Shown piece after piece: positions 6,173-14,094 of a stretch of 64,000 nucleotides of DNA. The position numbers and the translations under genes were made by a program. The DNA is taken from the NCBI GenBank assembly GCA_021325135.1, contig JAJPHT010000015.1, positions 124,001 through 188,000 of the forward strand. The letters run 5' to 3'. The DNA is from Pseudomonadota bacterium (GTDB taxonomy: Archaea > Thermoplasmatota > SW-10-69-26 > JACQPN01 > JAJPHT01). The notes beneath the pieces are model-generated. The model was not told the origin of the DNA and made no database searches. It saw only the letters and a list, made by a program, of their open reading frames with translations. Every line of letters begins with the position of its first letter. Positions within the stretch are counted from its first letter, which is position 1.

Positions 6173-8089
6173 ATGAAGATCTACTCCGGTGGCCCGCTCG
6201 ACGTCCCCAACGAGACGATGGCCCAGATGTTCCACCGCACCGCGCGCAACCACGCGGAGAAGGTGGGCTTCCGCGCCCGGCCCGCGAAGGGGCAGCCCTT
6301 CCAGGACCGCACCTGGCGGGAGACGGAGGCGTTGAGCGACGAGATCGGCAACGCCCTTCTCTCCCTGGGCGTGGCGCCCGGCGAGCGCATCGCGCTCCTG
6401 GCGGAGACGGGCGAGTGGTGGGCGCTCACGGACTTCGCGATCCTCTCCGCGGGCGGCGTCACCGTCACGGTCTACCCCACGCTCACCGCCGAGCAGGTGG
6501 GCTATCTCCTCACCGACTCGGGCGCGACGACGATCTTCGTGGACTCCCAGGCGCAGCTGGACAAGGTCGCGCAGGTCCACGCCAAGGTGCCCAAGCTGCG
6601 CCGCGTCGTCACGTTCGCGACGTGCAACGTGCCCGCGGACCTGGCCAAGGCCACCACCACGCTCGCGCAGTTCCGCGAGGAGGGGCGCGCCTTCGCCAGC
6701 GCGAACCCGGGCAAGCTCGCCGAGCGGATCGCCAAGGGCAAGCCCGAGGAGGTCGCGACCCTCGTCTACACCTCCGGCACGACGGGCGTCCCCAAGGGGG
6801 CCGTGCTCACGCACCGCAACTTCGTCTCCGCCACGCGCGCCGCGCGCAAGCTGCTGGACCTGGACGCGCTCTACGCCAAGCACCCGGGCGCCAACACCAC
6901 CGTGTTCCTCCCCATGGCGCACTGCTACGGGCGCATCCACTGCATGATGGGCGTCGACATGGGCGTCCCCATCGCGTTCAGCGCGCCCGCCACGCTGGTG
7001 GAGGACTTCAAGGCGACCCGGCCCTTCATGGTCGCCAGCGTTCCGCGTCTCTACGAGCGCATGTACGCGCAGATCCTGAAGAACGTGGAGGAGGGCAGCG
7101 GCGCCAAGAAGCGCATCTTCTACATGGCCGCCGACACGGCGCGCGAGTACGGGCACGCGGTGAGCAACGGCGGCTCGGCGGGCTTCGGCCTGCGCGTGCG
7201 GCACGCCCTCTTCGATCGCCTCGTCTACTCCAAGCTGCGCGAGGCGCTGGGCATGACGTACATGGAGGCGTGCACCACGGGCGCCGCCGCCATCCGCCCG
7301 GACCTCCTCTACTTCTTCCAGGGCGTGGGCATCCCCATCCTCGAAGGGTACGGCCTCACGGAGACCTCCGCGCCCAGCAACGTGAACCCGCCGCACAAGT
7401 TCAAGCCCGGCACCGTGGGCCCGCCCTTCCCCGGCATGGAGATGCGCCTTGCGGACGACGGGGAGATCCTCATGCGGGGCCCCAACGTGTTCCAGGGCTA
7501 CTACAACCTGCCCAAGGAGACCGCGGAGGCGTTCACGCCCGACGGCTGGTTCAAGACGGGCGACATCGGCCGCTTCGACGAGGACGGCTACCTCTCCATC
7601 GTGGACCGCAAGAAGGAGCTGGAGGTCCTCAACACGGGCAAGAAGATCGCGCCCGTCATGGTGGAGGAGAAGCTCAAGCTCAGCCCCCTCGTGGGCGAGG
7701 CGCTCCTCGTGGCCACGGACCGCAAGTTCGCCGCCTGCCTCATCCAGCCCAACTTCGACTCCCTGGTGGCGTGGGCCGCCAAGGAGGGCATCCCCTTCGA
7801 CCGCAGCAAGGTCGTGGTGAAGCCCGACCCCACCGGCCAGCCCATGACGTACAGCGTCGGGCGCGACCTCCTGGACGAGCCGCGCGTCAAGGCGCTCTAC
7901 CAGGGCGTCGTGGACGAGACGAACAAGTCCCTGGCGGACTTCGAGCAGGTGCGCTCCTTCGCCCTGGCCGACAACGTCTGGTCCATGGACCGCGACGAGA
8001 TGACCATGACGCTCAAGAAGAAGCGCCGCGTGATCTCCAAGAACTACGCCCCCCTCATCGAGGGGATGTTCGCGGGGCCCGGGGCCTAG
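6173..8089 (+). CDS. AMP-forming long-chain acyl-CoA synthetase
   Basis: The 638-aa protein belongs to the ANL adenylate-forming superfamily. The P-loop-like motif YTSGTTGVPKGAVLTH, the GYGLTETSA motif and the hinge/C-terminal region GWFKTGDIGRFDEDGYLSIVDRKKE are all present, and its length matches the long-chain fatty acyl-CoA ligase group (about 600-660 aa). The reaction is fatty acid + ATP + CoA to acyl-CoA + AMP + PPi, in the cytoplasm or at the membrane face. After the hinge the usual KNGE-type segment reads LEVLNTGKKI, close to the LITSxGxKI of the long-chain group. The gene stands alone with its own promoter; no beta-oxidation genes are near. In an archaeon with ether lipids the role is more likely fatty-acid or aromatic-acid scavenging than lipid synthesis; that is inference. 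Confidence 0.92.
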   Translation: MKIYSGGPLDVPNETMAQMFHRTARNHAEKVGFRARPAKGQPFQDRTWRETEALSDEIGNALLSLGVAPGERIALLAETGEWWALTDFAILSAGGVTVTVYPTLTAEQVGYLLTDSGATTIFVDSQAQLDKVAQVHAKVPKLRRVVTFATCNVPADLAKATTTLAQFREEGRAFASANPGKLAERIAKGKPEEVATLVYTSGTTGVPKGAVLTHRNFVSATRAARKLLDLDALYAKHPGANTTVFLPMAHCYGRIHCMMGVDMGVPIAFSAPATLVEDFKATRPFMVASVPRLYERMYAQILKNVEEGSGAKKRIFYMAADTAREYGHAVSNGGSAGFGLRVRHALFDRLVYSKLREALGMTYMEACTTGAAAIRPDLLYFFQGVGIPILEGYGLTETSAPSNVNPPHKFKPGTVGPPFPGMEMRLADDGEILMRGPNVFQGYYNLPKETAEAFTPDGWFKTGDIGRFDEDGYLSIVDRKKELEVLNTGKKIAPVMVEEKLKLSPLVGEALLVATDRKFAACLIQPNFDSLVAWAAKEGIPFDRSKVVVKPDPTGQPMTYSVGRDLLDEPRVKALYQGVVDETNKSLADFEQVRSFALADNVWSMDRDEMTMTLKKKRRVISKNYAPLIEGMFAGPGA

Positions 8090-8136
8090 GGTCGCCGCAG
8101 GCCGCCGCGTCTCTTGAACAAGCCCGCCAATAGGAT

Positions 8137-8143
8137 CATATAG
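8137..8143 (+). promoter_or_regulatory. TATA box of the first membrane-anchored regulator
   Basis: CATATAG in a GC-rich setting, centred 35 bases before the ATG at 8175. Confidence 0.5.
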
Positions 8144-8174
8144 CCCCCGACCCACTCGCGCGCTGAGGCTTGTC

Positions 8175-9014
8175 ATGCGGAGCCAGGTCATGGTCTGGGC
8201 CATGTTGGCCGCCATCTCGATCCTGCCCGCCGTCCACGCGGCGGACCCCACGCAGGACCTGGAGGCCGTCGCCCGCGATCTTCCCGCGCAGACCCCTGCC
8301 CCCGTGCAGGAGGGCGTCGCCGCGGCCGAGAACGCGGCCAGCTCCGCCACCGGCGGGGCGGCCCCCGGGCTGCCCCCCGTGACCGAGCCCCTGCGCACCG
8401 TCGCGCCCACCATTCCCGTCTACGCCGTCGCCGGCCTCGCCCTCGCGGGCCTGGGCGCGCTGGCGGGCTCCCTCTTCATGGGCGGCGCGCGCTTCGTCAC
8501 GCCCGCGGAGGTGCTGGAGAACGACGTCCGCGCGGGCATCTACTCCTACCTCAAGCAGAGCGTCGGCGCGAACCTCAAGCAGGTCACCGACGAGCTCCAC
8601 CTCACCACGACCAACGCCATCTGGCACCTCCGCAAGCTGGAGGAGGCCGGGCTCATCCACTCCCGCCGCTTCAACGGCTACAAGGTGTTCTACCCCGCCG
8701 AGGGCGGCATCGAGGCGCGCCGGCTTTCGCTCGGGAAGACCGCGCTGGCCAACGCCAACGCGCAGGAGGTCTTCGAGCACGTGGTCGCCCACCCGGGCAC
8801 CCACCAGCGCGAGATCGCCCGCGCCCTGGGCGTGAACCACGGCACCGTGCGCTGGCACCTCAAGAAGCTCATGGACGCGGAGCTCATCGTCGAGACCCGC
8901 AAGGGCAAGGCCAGCGTCTACGAGCCCACCCCCATGGGCCTCCAGGCGCTCCGCCAGGTCCAGCAGGCCGCGGTGGCACCCGCCCCCGCCCTGGAAGCGG
9001 GCTTCGCCGCCTAA
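8175..9014 (+). CDS. Membrane-anchored tandem winged-helix transcription regulator, 279 aa (paralogue 1)
   Basis: A signal peptide (residues 1-22, ending AVHA) is followed by an exported Ala/Pro-rich segment of about 60 residues and one transmembrane helix (IPVYAVAGLALAGLGALAG, near 80-100). The cytoplasmic part holds two winged-helix units: one with TTTNAIWHLRKLEEAGLI and one with ALGVNHGTVRWHLKKLMDA. The shared (W)HL(R/K)KLE core is typical of archaeal ArsR/MarR-type helices. The design suggests a one-component sensor that binds DNA while fixed in the membrane. The next gene is a paralogue of the same design, and 60 bp over the second recognition helix (8802-8861) are identical to 9617-9676. 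No ligand-binding domain is evident in the short exported part. Confidence 0.85.
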   Translation: MRSQVMVWAMLAAISILPAVHAADPTQDLEAVARDLPAQTPAPVQEGVAAAENAASSATGGAAPGLPPVTEPLRTVAPTIPVYAVAGLALAGLGALAGSLFMGGARFVTPAEVLENDVRAGIYSYLKQSVGANLKQVTDELHLTTTNAIWHLRKLEEAGLIHSRRFNGYKVFYPAEGGIEARRLSLGKTALANANAQEVFEHVVAHPGTHQREIARALGVNHGTVRWHLKKLMDAELIVETRKGKASVYEPTPMGLQALRQVQQAAVAPAPALEAGFAA

Positions 9015-9035
9015 AGCGGCCCTGCGCCCCCCGAC

Positions 9036-9054
9036 AACCCCATAAATAGGGGTT
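9036..9054 (+). promoter_or_regulatory. Inverted repeat enclosing the TATA box of paralogue 2
   Basis: AACCCC (9036-9041) and GGGGTT (9049-9054) flank ATAAATA (9042-9048). The TATA element is centred 35 bases before the ATG at 9080. A symmetric site around the TATA box is what a repressor that blocks TBP binding would need; the adjacent paired regulators are the obvious candidates. Confidence 0.6.
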
Positions 9055-9079
9055 CCCCGCCAAGACGACCAGGAGCCCC

Positions 9080-9841
9080 ATGCGCCACGCCTGGCTCGTC
9101 GTCGCGATCCTGTCCATCACGCTTGCGCCCGCCGCGCTCGCCCAGCTCCCGGGGGCGCAGCCCTCGGCCTCGCCCGTCGCGGCGCCCAGCGTGCCCTCCT
9201 CGGGCGGGCTCTTCCCCAACGTCGACCTGAGCACGGGCGTCGTCATCGGCGCGGGCGTCACGCTGGCCATCGCGGCCGCGACGCTCTTCTTCCTGGGCGG
9301 CGCGAAGTTCGTCAACTCGGGCAACGTCCTGGAGAACGACGCGCGCCGGCAGATCTTCGAGCACATCCAGGCCCACCCGGGCATCCACCTGCGCGCCGCC
9401 GCGACGCAGCTGAGCCTCTCCACCACCAACGTCCTCTGGCACCTGCGCAAGCTGGAGGACGCGAACCTCATCACCTCCAAGAAGTTCGAGGGGTACAAGG
9501 TGTTCTACCCCGTCGAGGGCGGCGTCGAGACGAAGCGCAAGGCCATCGCGGCCTCGGTGCTGAAGAACGAGAACGCCGTCGCGATCCTGGAGTACGTCAC
9601 GGCGCACCCCAGCGCGCACCAGCGCGAGATCGCCCGCGCCCTGGGCGTGAACCACGGCACCGTGCGCTGGCACCTCCGCAAGCTGGAGGAGGCCGAGCTG
9701 ATCATGCCCATGAAGCGCGAGCACACGACGCACTACTACGTCTCCGAGCTTGGCCACGCCTCGCTCTCGGGCTTCGCGCAGGCGACGCCGCCCGCGCCCG
9801 CCTCGCCCCCGGCGGCCGAGATCCCCGGCGACGAGCCGTGA
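9080..9841 (+). CDS. Membrane-anchored tandem winged-helix transcription regulator, 253 aa (paralogue 2)
   Basis: Same architecture as the gene before it: signal peptide ending ALAQ, a short exported linker, a transmembrane helix (GVVIGAGVTLAIAAATLFFLG, near 53-75), then two winged-helix units containing TTNVLWHLRKLEDANLI and ALGVNHGTVRWHLRKLEEA. The C-terminal tail is Ala/Pro-rich. The exported linker is shorter than in paralogue 1 and shares no clear sequence with it, while the DNA-binding halves are close, so the two probably read the same or similar DNA sites but different signals. The gene has its own TATA box inside an inverted repeat. A heterodimer is possible. Which genes they control is not visible, although the flanking small exported proteins are candidates. 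Confidence 0.85.
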   Translation: MRHAWLVVAILSITLAPAALAQLPGAQPSASPVAAPSVPSSGGLFPNVDLSTGVVIGAGVTLAIAAATLFFLGGAKFVNSGNVLENDARRQIFEHIQAHPGIHLRAAATQLSLSTTNVLWHLRKLEDANLITSKKFEGYKVFYPVEGGVETKRKAIAASVLKNENAVAILEYVTAHPSAHQREIARALGVNHGTVRWHLRKLEEAELIMPMKREHTTHYYVSELGHASLSGFAQATPPAPASPPAAEIPGDEP

Positions 9842-10048
9842 GCGACGAACGAGGACCGGGCCAGCGGGCGCGGACCCGTTCAAGCGCCCGTCTTCGGCGC
9901 GCGTGATATCTTTTCCAGCGCGCACCCCAAGGGCTGCGCGGGGCCCTTGCTGCGGTGAATAGGCTCTGCGTAGAGAGCTTTTTGCACCCTGAGACCTCGT
10001 GCCACGTTGGTCCGGCGCCTTCCCGGCGCTGGCCACGGAGGCAATCGC

Positions 10049-10354
10049 ATGAACAAGATGTACACGGTACTGCTGGGTCTCGCGGCCCTCGCGCTGCTGA
10101 CGCCGGCCCATGCCGACGAGATCTGCTACACCACCTCGCCCTCGACGGCGACGGTCACCGACGTCAACGGCGCCCTGGGCGGCGACGTCTACGTCGACAA
10201 CGACTTCTGCCAGCTGACGACGTGCCAGGGCGGATTCTCCATCTGGATCTACCAGGAGACCAACGGCATCCCCGGCCAGCAGCGCGGCGACGAGGTCGTC
10301 AACGACGTGGCGAACTGCACCGACGGCACCGTGCCGGACACGGACATCGAGTGA
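10049..10354 (+). CDS. Small secreted acidic protein of unknown function, 101 aa
   Basis: The ATG at 10049 has GGAGG (10037-10041) seven bases upstream. A standard signal peptide (MNKMYTVLLGLAALALLTPAHA) is followed by a short acidic protein with four cysteines (one each in EICYTT, DFCQLT, TTCQGG and ANCTDG), consistent with two disulfides outside the cell. Nothing in the sequence matches a family I recognise. The 200-base gap upstream contains GTGATATC (9903-9910) and an A/T-rich patch that may serve as promoter. It sits directly after the paired membrane-anchored regulators, a possible target of theirs. Confidence 0.7.
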   Translation: MNKMYTVLLGLAALALLTPAHADEICYTTSPSTATVTDVNGALGGDVYVDNDFCQLTTCQGGFSIWIYQETNGIPGQQRGDEVVNDVANCTDGTVPDTDIE

Positions 10355-10451
10355 ACCTTGGCCGGGGGTCCCCGCCGGGGGCCCCCACCCTGGCTTCTTT
10401 CCTCTCGCGAAAACCGTTATGACAGGGTGCCCTCATGGGCGGCTGACCCCC

Positions 10452-11060
10452 ATGCGGATGGCTGGCCCTGACGTCGTGCTCTTCATCGTGGGCGCCCTGC
10501 TTTTCGGCGGCGCCTTGACCGCCATCATCGTGACCCAGGGGCCTGGCGCCTTCACGGGCACCGCCGGCTCGCCCAGCGGGCTCTACTCGGTGACGTGGAC
10601 GACGGCCAGCGGCACCCCGAAGAGCCTCCAGGTCTCCGACTTCACCGGCGGCAGCGTGAAGGGCTCGGTCAACGGCACCAACGTGGACAAGGTCACCGTG
10701 AGCGTGACGTGCTCCGACCCCGCCTCCGCGGCGGTGCCCTTCGCCATCTCCGTGAACGTGGACGGCCCCAACAACCTCAAGGGCAAGGGGAGCGGCAACT
10801 GCGGCGACAAGATCGAGGTCGTCGTCAAGGTGCAGGACGTCCCCGGCCCCACCTCCGCCTCGGGCAGCACGCCCGAGGCCGCGGCGTCGAGCCTCCCGGC
10901 GAACCCCAACGCCACCGCGGGTGTGGGCGACTGGACGATCACCTTCAGCGGCTCGCGCGGCCCCACGGGCGCGCTGCCCGTCCCTGCCCCCGGCCCCAGC
11001 GGCACCATCTCGCTCGTGGCCGAGACCTTCTCGCCCAAGCTCGACCCCGTCGCCAAGTGA
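10452..11060 (+). CDS. Membrane-anchored exported protein of unknown function, 202 aa
   Basis: The N-terminus MRMAGPDVVLFIVGALLFGG forms one uncleaved or weakly cleaved transmembrane helix; the rest is a Gly/Ser/Thr-rich, beta-type exported domain with a pair of cysteines (VTCSDP and GNCGDK) and NGT sites that could carry N-glycans. The end is Pro-rich. An ATG at 10419 in the same frame is too near the A/T-rich element (10407-10418) to be used, so 10452 is preferred. The permease gene starts 17 bases after this stop with a GTGAGG ribosome site, so the two may share an mRNA. No family recognised. Confidence 0.7.
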   Translation: MRMAGPDVVLFIVGALLFGGALTAIIVTQGPGAFTGTAGSPSGLYSVTWTTASGTPKSLQVSDFTGGSVKGSVNGTNVDKVTVSVTCSDPASAAVPFAISVNVDGPNNLKGKGSGNCGDKIEVVVKVQDVPGPTSASGSTPEAAASSLPANPNATAGVGDWTITFSGSRGPTGALPVPAPGPSGTISLVAETFSPKLDPVAK

Positions 11061-11077
11061 GGACGTGAGGCGATCCC

Positions 11078-12652
11078 ATGAGCTTCCTGAAGCGAGCCCT
11101 GTCGCGCTACGGCATGAAGAAGGCCCCCGAGGACGTCATCGCCCAGGCGAACGACCCTTCCAAGTCGCTCAAGAAGAGCCTGGGCGCCCTGGACCTCACG
11201 CTCCTGGGCGTCGGCGCCATCATCGGCGCGGGCATCTTCGTCTACGCGGGCCTGGGCGCCCAGATCGCGGGCCCCCACATCATCTGGTCCTTCGTCCTCG
11301 TGGGCGCCATCTGCGGCCTCGCCGGCCTGGCCTACGCCGAGCTGGCCTCCTCCATCCCCACCAGCGGCAGCGCCTACGGCTACACGTACAGCGCGCTGGG
11401 CGAGACGCTGGCGTGGATCCTGGGCTGGGCGCTGGTCCTGGAGTACGCCGTCGGCGCGGCCGCCGTCGCCATCTCGTGGAGCAACAACTTCGTCGCGCTC
11501 TGGCGCGGCGTCACGCACACCGAGCTTCCCGTGTGGGCCACCAACTCCTACTTCAGCGGCGTGCCCGGCGGCGTCGTCAACCTGCCCGCGCTCCTCCTTG
11601 CGCTCCTCGTCACGACGATCCTCGTGGTGGGCGCCAAGCAGGCCGCGCGCTTCACCGGCGTCTTCGTCGCCGCGAAGATCGCGATCCTCGCCATCGTCAT
11701 CGGCCTGGGCGTCTTCTTCATCCACGGCGCGAACCTCTCGCTGGCCCCGCCCCCGTCGCCCTCCGGCGCGTGGTACGCGGCGCTGGGCGCCGTGGGCCCC
11801 GTCCTCGCGGGCGGCGCTATCATCTTCTTCGCCTACATCGGCTTCGACGCCGTCAGCACCACGGCGGAGGAGACGAAGAACCCCAAGCGCGACCTGCCCA
11901 TCGGCATCCTGGGCTCGCTGGCCATCTGCACCGTGCTCTACATCCTCGCGAGCCTCGTGCTCCTGGGCATGATCCCGTACACGGACCTCTCGCCGGGCAA
12001 CGGCGTCAGCGTCGCGGACGCCTCGCGCCACCTGGGCGAGCCCTTCGGCTGGGCGTTCGAGAAGAACGGCATCCTGTGGGCCGCGAACCTGGTGCGCCTG
12101 GGCGCCGTCATCGGCGTCGCCAGCGTCGAGATGGTCCTCCTCATGGGCGGCCCGCGCGTCTTCTTCGCCCTCGCGCGCGACGGCCTGCTCCCCAAGAGCT
12201 GGAGCGCCGTCCACCCCAGGTTCGGCACGCCGTCGCGCACGACCATCGGCACCGGCATCGCGGTCGCCCTCGTCGCGGGCTTCGGCACGCTGGGCATCGC
12301 GGGCCAGATCACCAACATCGGCACCCTCTTCGCGTTCGTCCTCGTGTGCATCGGCGTCATCGTGCTTCGCTACACGAAGCCCGAGATGCGCAGGCCGTTC
12401 AAGGTGCCGCTCAACATCGGGCGCTTCCCGATCCTCGCCGCGCTGGGCGCCGTCATGTGCCTCGCGCTGGCGTTCAGCCTGGCGCCCATCACGATCCTGG
12501 CGTTCTTCGCCTGGATGGGCCTGGGCCTCGTGATCTACGCGCTCTACGGCATCCGCAAGAGCCATCTCTTCGGCCACGTCGGGCGCGAGCCGGAGGCGCT
12601 CAAGCCCGTGGACGTCGACGTGGTCCTTGAGGAAGTGCCGCCCAGCGGCTAG
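11078..12652 (+). CDS. APC-superfamily amino-acid permease
   Basis: A 524-aa polytopic membrane protein with about twelve hydrophobic helices. The first helix carries LTLLGVGAIIGAGIFVYAG, matching the G-(A/I)-G-(I/A)-G-I-F substrate-binding signature of the amino acid-polyamine-organocation superfamily. The fit is closest to the cationic amino acid transporter group (YfnA/CAT-like): a hydrophilic N-terminus, the AELASSIPTSGSAYGYTY segment in helix 3 and the FFAYIGFDAVSTTAEETKNP stretch after helix 6. It would import an amino acid by proton symport across the cytoplasmic membrane. No neighbouring amino-acid catabolic gene narrows the substrate. Its TAG overlaps the TAG of the convergent regulator gene by three bases. 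Confidence 0.9.
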   Translation: MSFLKRALSRYGMKKAPEDVIAQANDPSKSLKKSLGALDLTLLGVGAIIGAGIFVYAGLGAQIAGPHIIWSFVLVGAICGLAGLAYAELASSIPTSGSAYGYTYSALGETLAWILGWALVLEYAVGAAAVAISWSNNFVALWRGVTHTELPVWATNSYFSGVPGGVVNLPALLLALLVTTILVVGAKQAARFTGVFVAAKIAILAIVIGLGVFFIHGANLSLAPPPSPSGAWYAALGAVGPVLAGGAIIFFAYIGFDAVSTTAEETKNPKRDLPIGILGSLAICTVLYILASLVLLGMIPYTDLSPGNGVSVADASRHLGEPFGWAFEKNGILWAANLVRLGAVIGVASVEMVLLMGGPRVFFALARDGLLPKSWSAVHPRFGTPSRTTIGTGIAVALVAGFGTLGIAGQITNIGTLFAFVLVCIGVIVLRYTKPEMRRPFKVPLNIGRFPILAALGAVMCLALAFSLAPITILAFFAWMGLGLVIYALYGIRKSHLFGHVGREPEALKPVDVDVVLEEVPPSG

Positions 12653-12963
12653 CCCGCGCGCTGCGCCTTGAGGTCGGCCACGAGCGCCTCCAGCGCGCGC
12701 ACGTAGGCGTCGAACGCCTCGCGCCCGCGCGGCGTCATGGCGACGAGCCGGCCGCGCCGCAGGGAGAGGATGGCGTCGCGCTGCTCGACGTAGCCCGCCC
12801 TCTCCAGCGCCTCCAGGTGCCCCGCGAGGTTGCCCGGCGTGAGGCCGGTCGCGTCGCGCAGGGCGGCGAAGCGCATGCGCTCCACGGCCACGAGCCGGCT
12901 CGCGATGGCGATGCGCGCCGGCGCGTGGAGCGCCGGATCGAGCCCGCTCCAGGCGGCTTTCAT
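12649..12963 (-). CDS. Winged-helix transcriptional regulator (HTH_34-like), 104 aa
   Basis: A compact winged helix: SRLVAVERMRFAALRDATGL is the first helix region, LTPGNLAGHLEALERAGYVE the recognition helix, and a wing with RGRLVAMTPRGREAF follows, ending in a dimerisation helix. The pattern 'R-F--L-D-TGLT-GNL--HL--LE-AGY' is typical of the small DNA-binding proteins often paired with membrane proteins in bacteria and archaea. The ATG (12963) overlaps the TGA of the upstream membrane-protein gene (ATGA), so both are made together. It probably represses its own operon, with the membrane protein as effector or sensor; no operator is visible to prove this. Confidence 0.85.
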   Translation of the reverse strand: MKAAWSGLDPALHAPARIAIASRLVAVERMRFAALRDATGLTPGNLAGHLEALERAGYVEQRDAILSLRRGRLVAMTPRGREAFDAYVRALEALVADLKAQRAG

Positions 12964-13568
12964 GCCGGGCTCCGCGCGCGGCGCCGGCCTGTGAGCGCCA
13001 TGGCGAGGCCGAAGGCGAGGAGGGCCGCGACGACGGGCCAGGAGGAGCCGCGCACGAATGCCAGCATGATCGCGACGGCGCCCAGCGCGAGGGCGAGGCC
13101 GGCGTGCGCGGCGTCGCGCGAGCGCGCGGCCTGGAGCGCCAGCAGGAGCGCGCCGCCGCCCAGCGCGAGGGAGGTGACGAGGTCGGGCCGCGAGGCCTCC
13201 ACGGCCACCGCCACGGAGACGACCGTCAGGAGGACCACGCTCCAGCGGGCCCCCGCGGGGACGCCCCAGAGCGCGTCGGGCTCGACGCCAAGCCTCCGGA
13301 AGAGGCGGCGCCGCTGCCAGAGGGCGACGCCCAGCACCAGCAGCGCCCCCGCGACCATGAGCCCCAGGCGCAGCCCGCCCAGCCCGCGGCCGCGCCAGAG
13401 GGGCTCGAAGGAGAAGGGCGCGAAGAGCGCGCCCAGCGCGAAGACCGTCGCGCCCACCACCTTGTAGTACGCGCCGATGCGCCGCTCGCGCTCGCGCGCC
13501 TGCCACGCACGGCCTTCGTCCAGCGCCTCGCGCGCCGCCTGCACGTCGGGGGGAAGGGGATCTCCCAT
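12960..13568 (-). CDS. Polytopic membrane protein paired with wHTH regulator, 202 aa
   Basis: A soluble helix (residues 1-30, rich in Glu/Arg) precedes about six hydrophobic segments, for example VVGATVFALGALFAPFSF and LRLGLMVAGALLVLGVALW, separated by short basic loops, ending in GRRRARSPA. No catalytic motif is visible. Genes of this sort lie directly before small winged-helix regulators in many genomes. The start at ATG 13568 is chosen because the preceding in-frame residues are not conserved-looking and lack a promoter. The downstream regulator begins inside its stop codon. Function unknown; transport or membrane sensing is possible. Confidence 0.75.
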   Translation of the reverse strand: MGDPLPPDVQAAREALDEGRAWQARERERRIGAYYKVVGATVFALGALFAPFSFEPLWRGRGLGGLRLGLMVAGALLVLGVALWQRRRLFRRLGVEPDALWGVPAGARWSVVLLTVVSVAVAVEASRPDLVTSLALGGGALLLALQAARSRDAAHAGLALALGAVAIMLAFVRGSSWPVVAALLAFGLAMALTGRRRARSPA

Positions 13569-13710
13569 GGGCGCCCCCAACGCCTCCCGGGGTGATGAAG
13601 GGGCGACGAAGTTTCCTCGGCAAACTCCCCGAGGCCTAGAACGCCTCGCGCCCAAGCTGAGAAGCCGTGTTCAACAAGCAGCAACTAGGGGACCCCAGGA
13701 GGGCCGTCTC

Positions 13711-13824
13711 ATGCACCCCGACGTGCCCTCCTCGACGCTGGCCGGCTTCTCGAACATGACGGGCATCCTGGCCTTCCTGGCCACCAAGGACACCAGCATG
13801 GGCGGCGCGTACCTCGTCCGCTGA
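13711..13824 (+). CDS. Possible 37-aa small protein
   Basis: The frame opens with ATG 13711, eight bases after an excellent AGGAGG, and reads MHPDVPSSTLAGFSNMTGIL followed by a short hydrophobic run and an end in GGAYLVR. The third codon positions are G/C-rich, as in real genes here. There is no homologue I can name, and the gap it sits in is otherwise non-coding. The good ribosome site and codon bias argue for a real small gene; length argues for caution. Confidence 0.4.
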   Translation: MHPDVPSSTLAGFSNMTGILAFLATKDTSMGGAYLVR

Positions 13825-14094
13825 ACTCCCCTTCACAAGCAGCATCGGTTGGTCCCCGGCTGCGGATTGGGGTTCGCTCCCCTCCGCGGTCGTGCCGCGC
13901 GCCTTGCATCCCGCGCGGCCAGGTTCGCAAGATCGGTCCCAGTCCCCGTCTGCGGTTCGCTCCGCGACGGGGCTCCTCCGCGCGCCTTCGTGAGGCTGAG
14001 CGTGTGGGCCGTCCCACTGCGGTCGGACGTTTTTTCCTTTTCTTGCGGCGATCCCGGGAGAGCCTTCTTCTGCCAAGGCCACCCTGGGCCGGAC
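13825..14094. repeat. Intergenic region with an imperfect 35-bp direct repeat
   Basis: Bases 13871-13905 and 13954-13988 both begin GGTTCGCTCC and end CCGCGCGCCTT, 83 bases apart, with differing middles. The segment looks like a decayed tandem duplication. An A/T run (GTTTTTTCCTTTTC, 14029-14042) further on is the likely promoter of the Hel308 gene. No tRNA or ORF could be supported. Confidence 0.45.

Noticed and set aside
8800..9680. The 60-bp identity between tandem regulators as an assembly artefact
   Set aside because: Flanking codons differ throughout and both genes have separate promoters and distinct N-terminal halves, so a collapsed or duplicated read is unlikely.
10583..12577. 664-codon minus-strand frame opposite the amino-acid permease
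   Set aside because: Asp/Arg/Gly-rich shadow without any recognisable domain; the permease on the plus strand has all family motifs.
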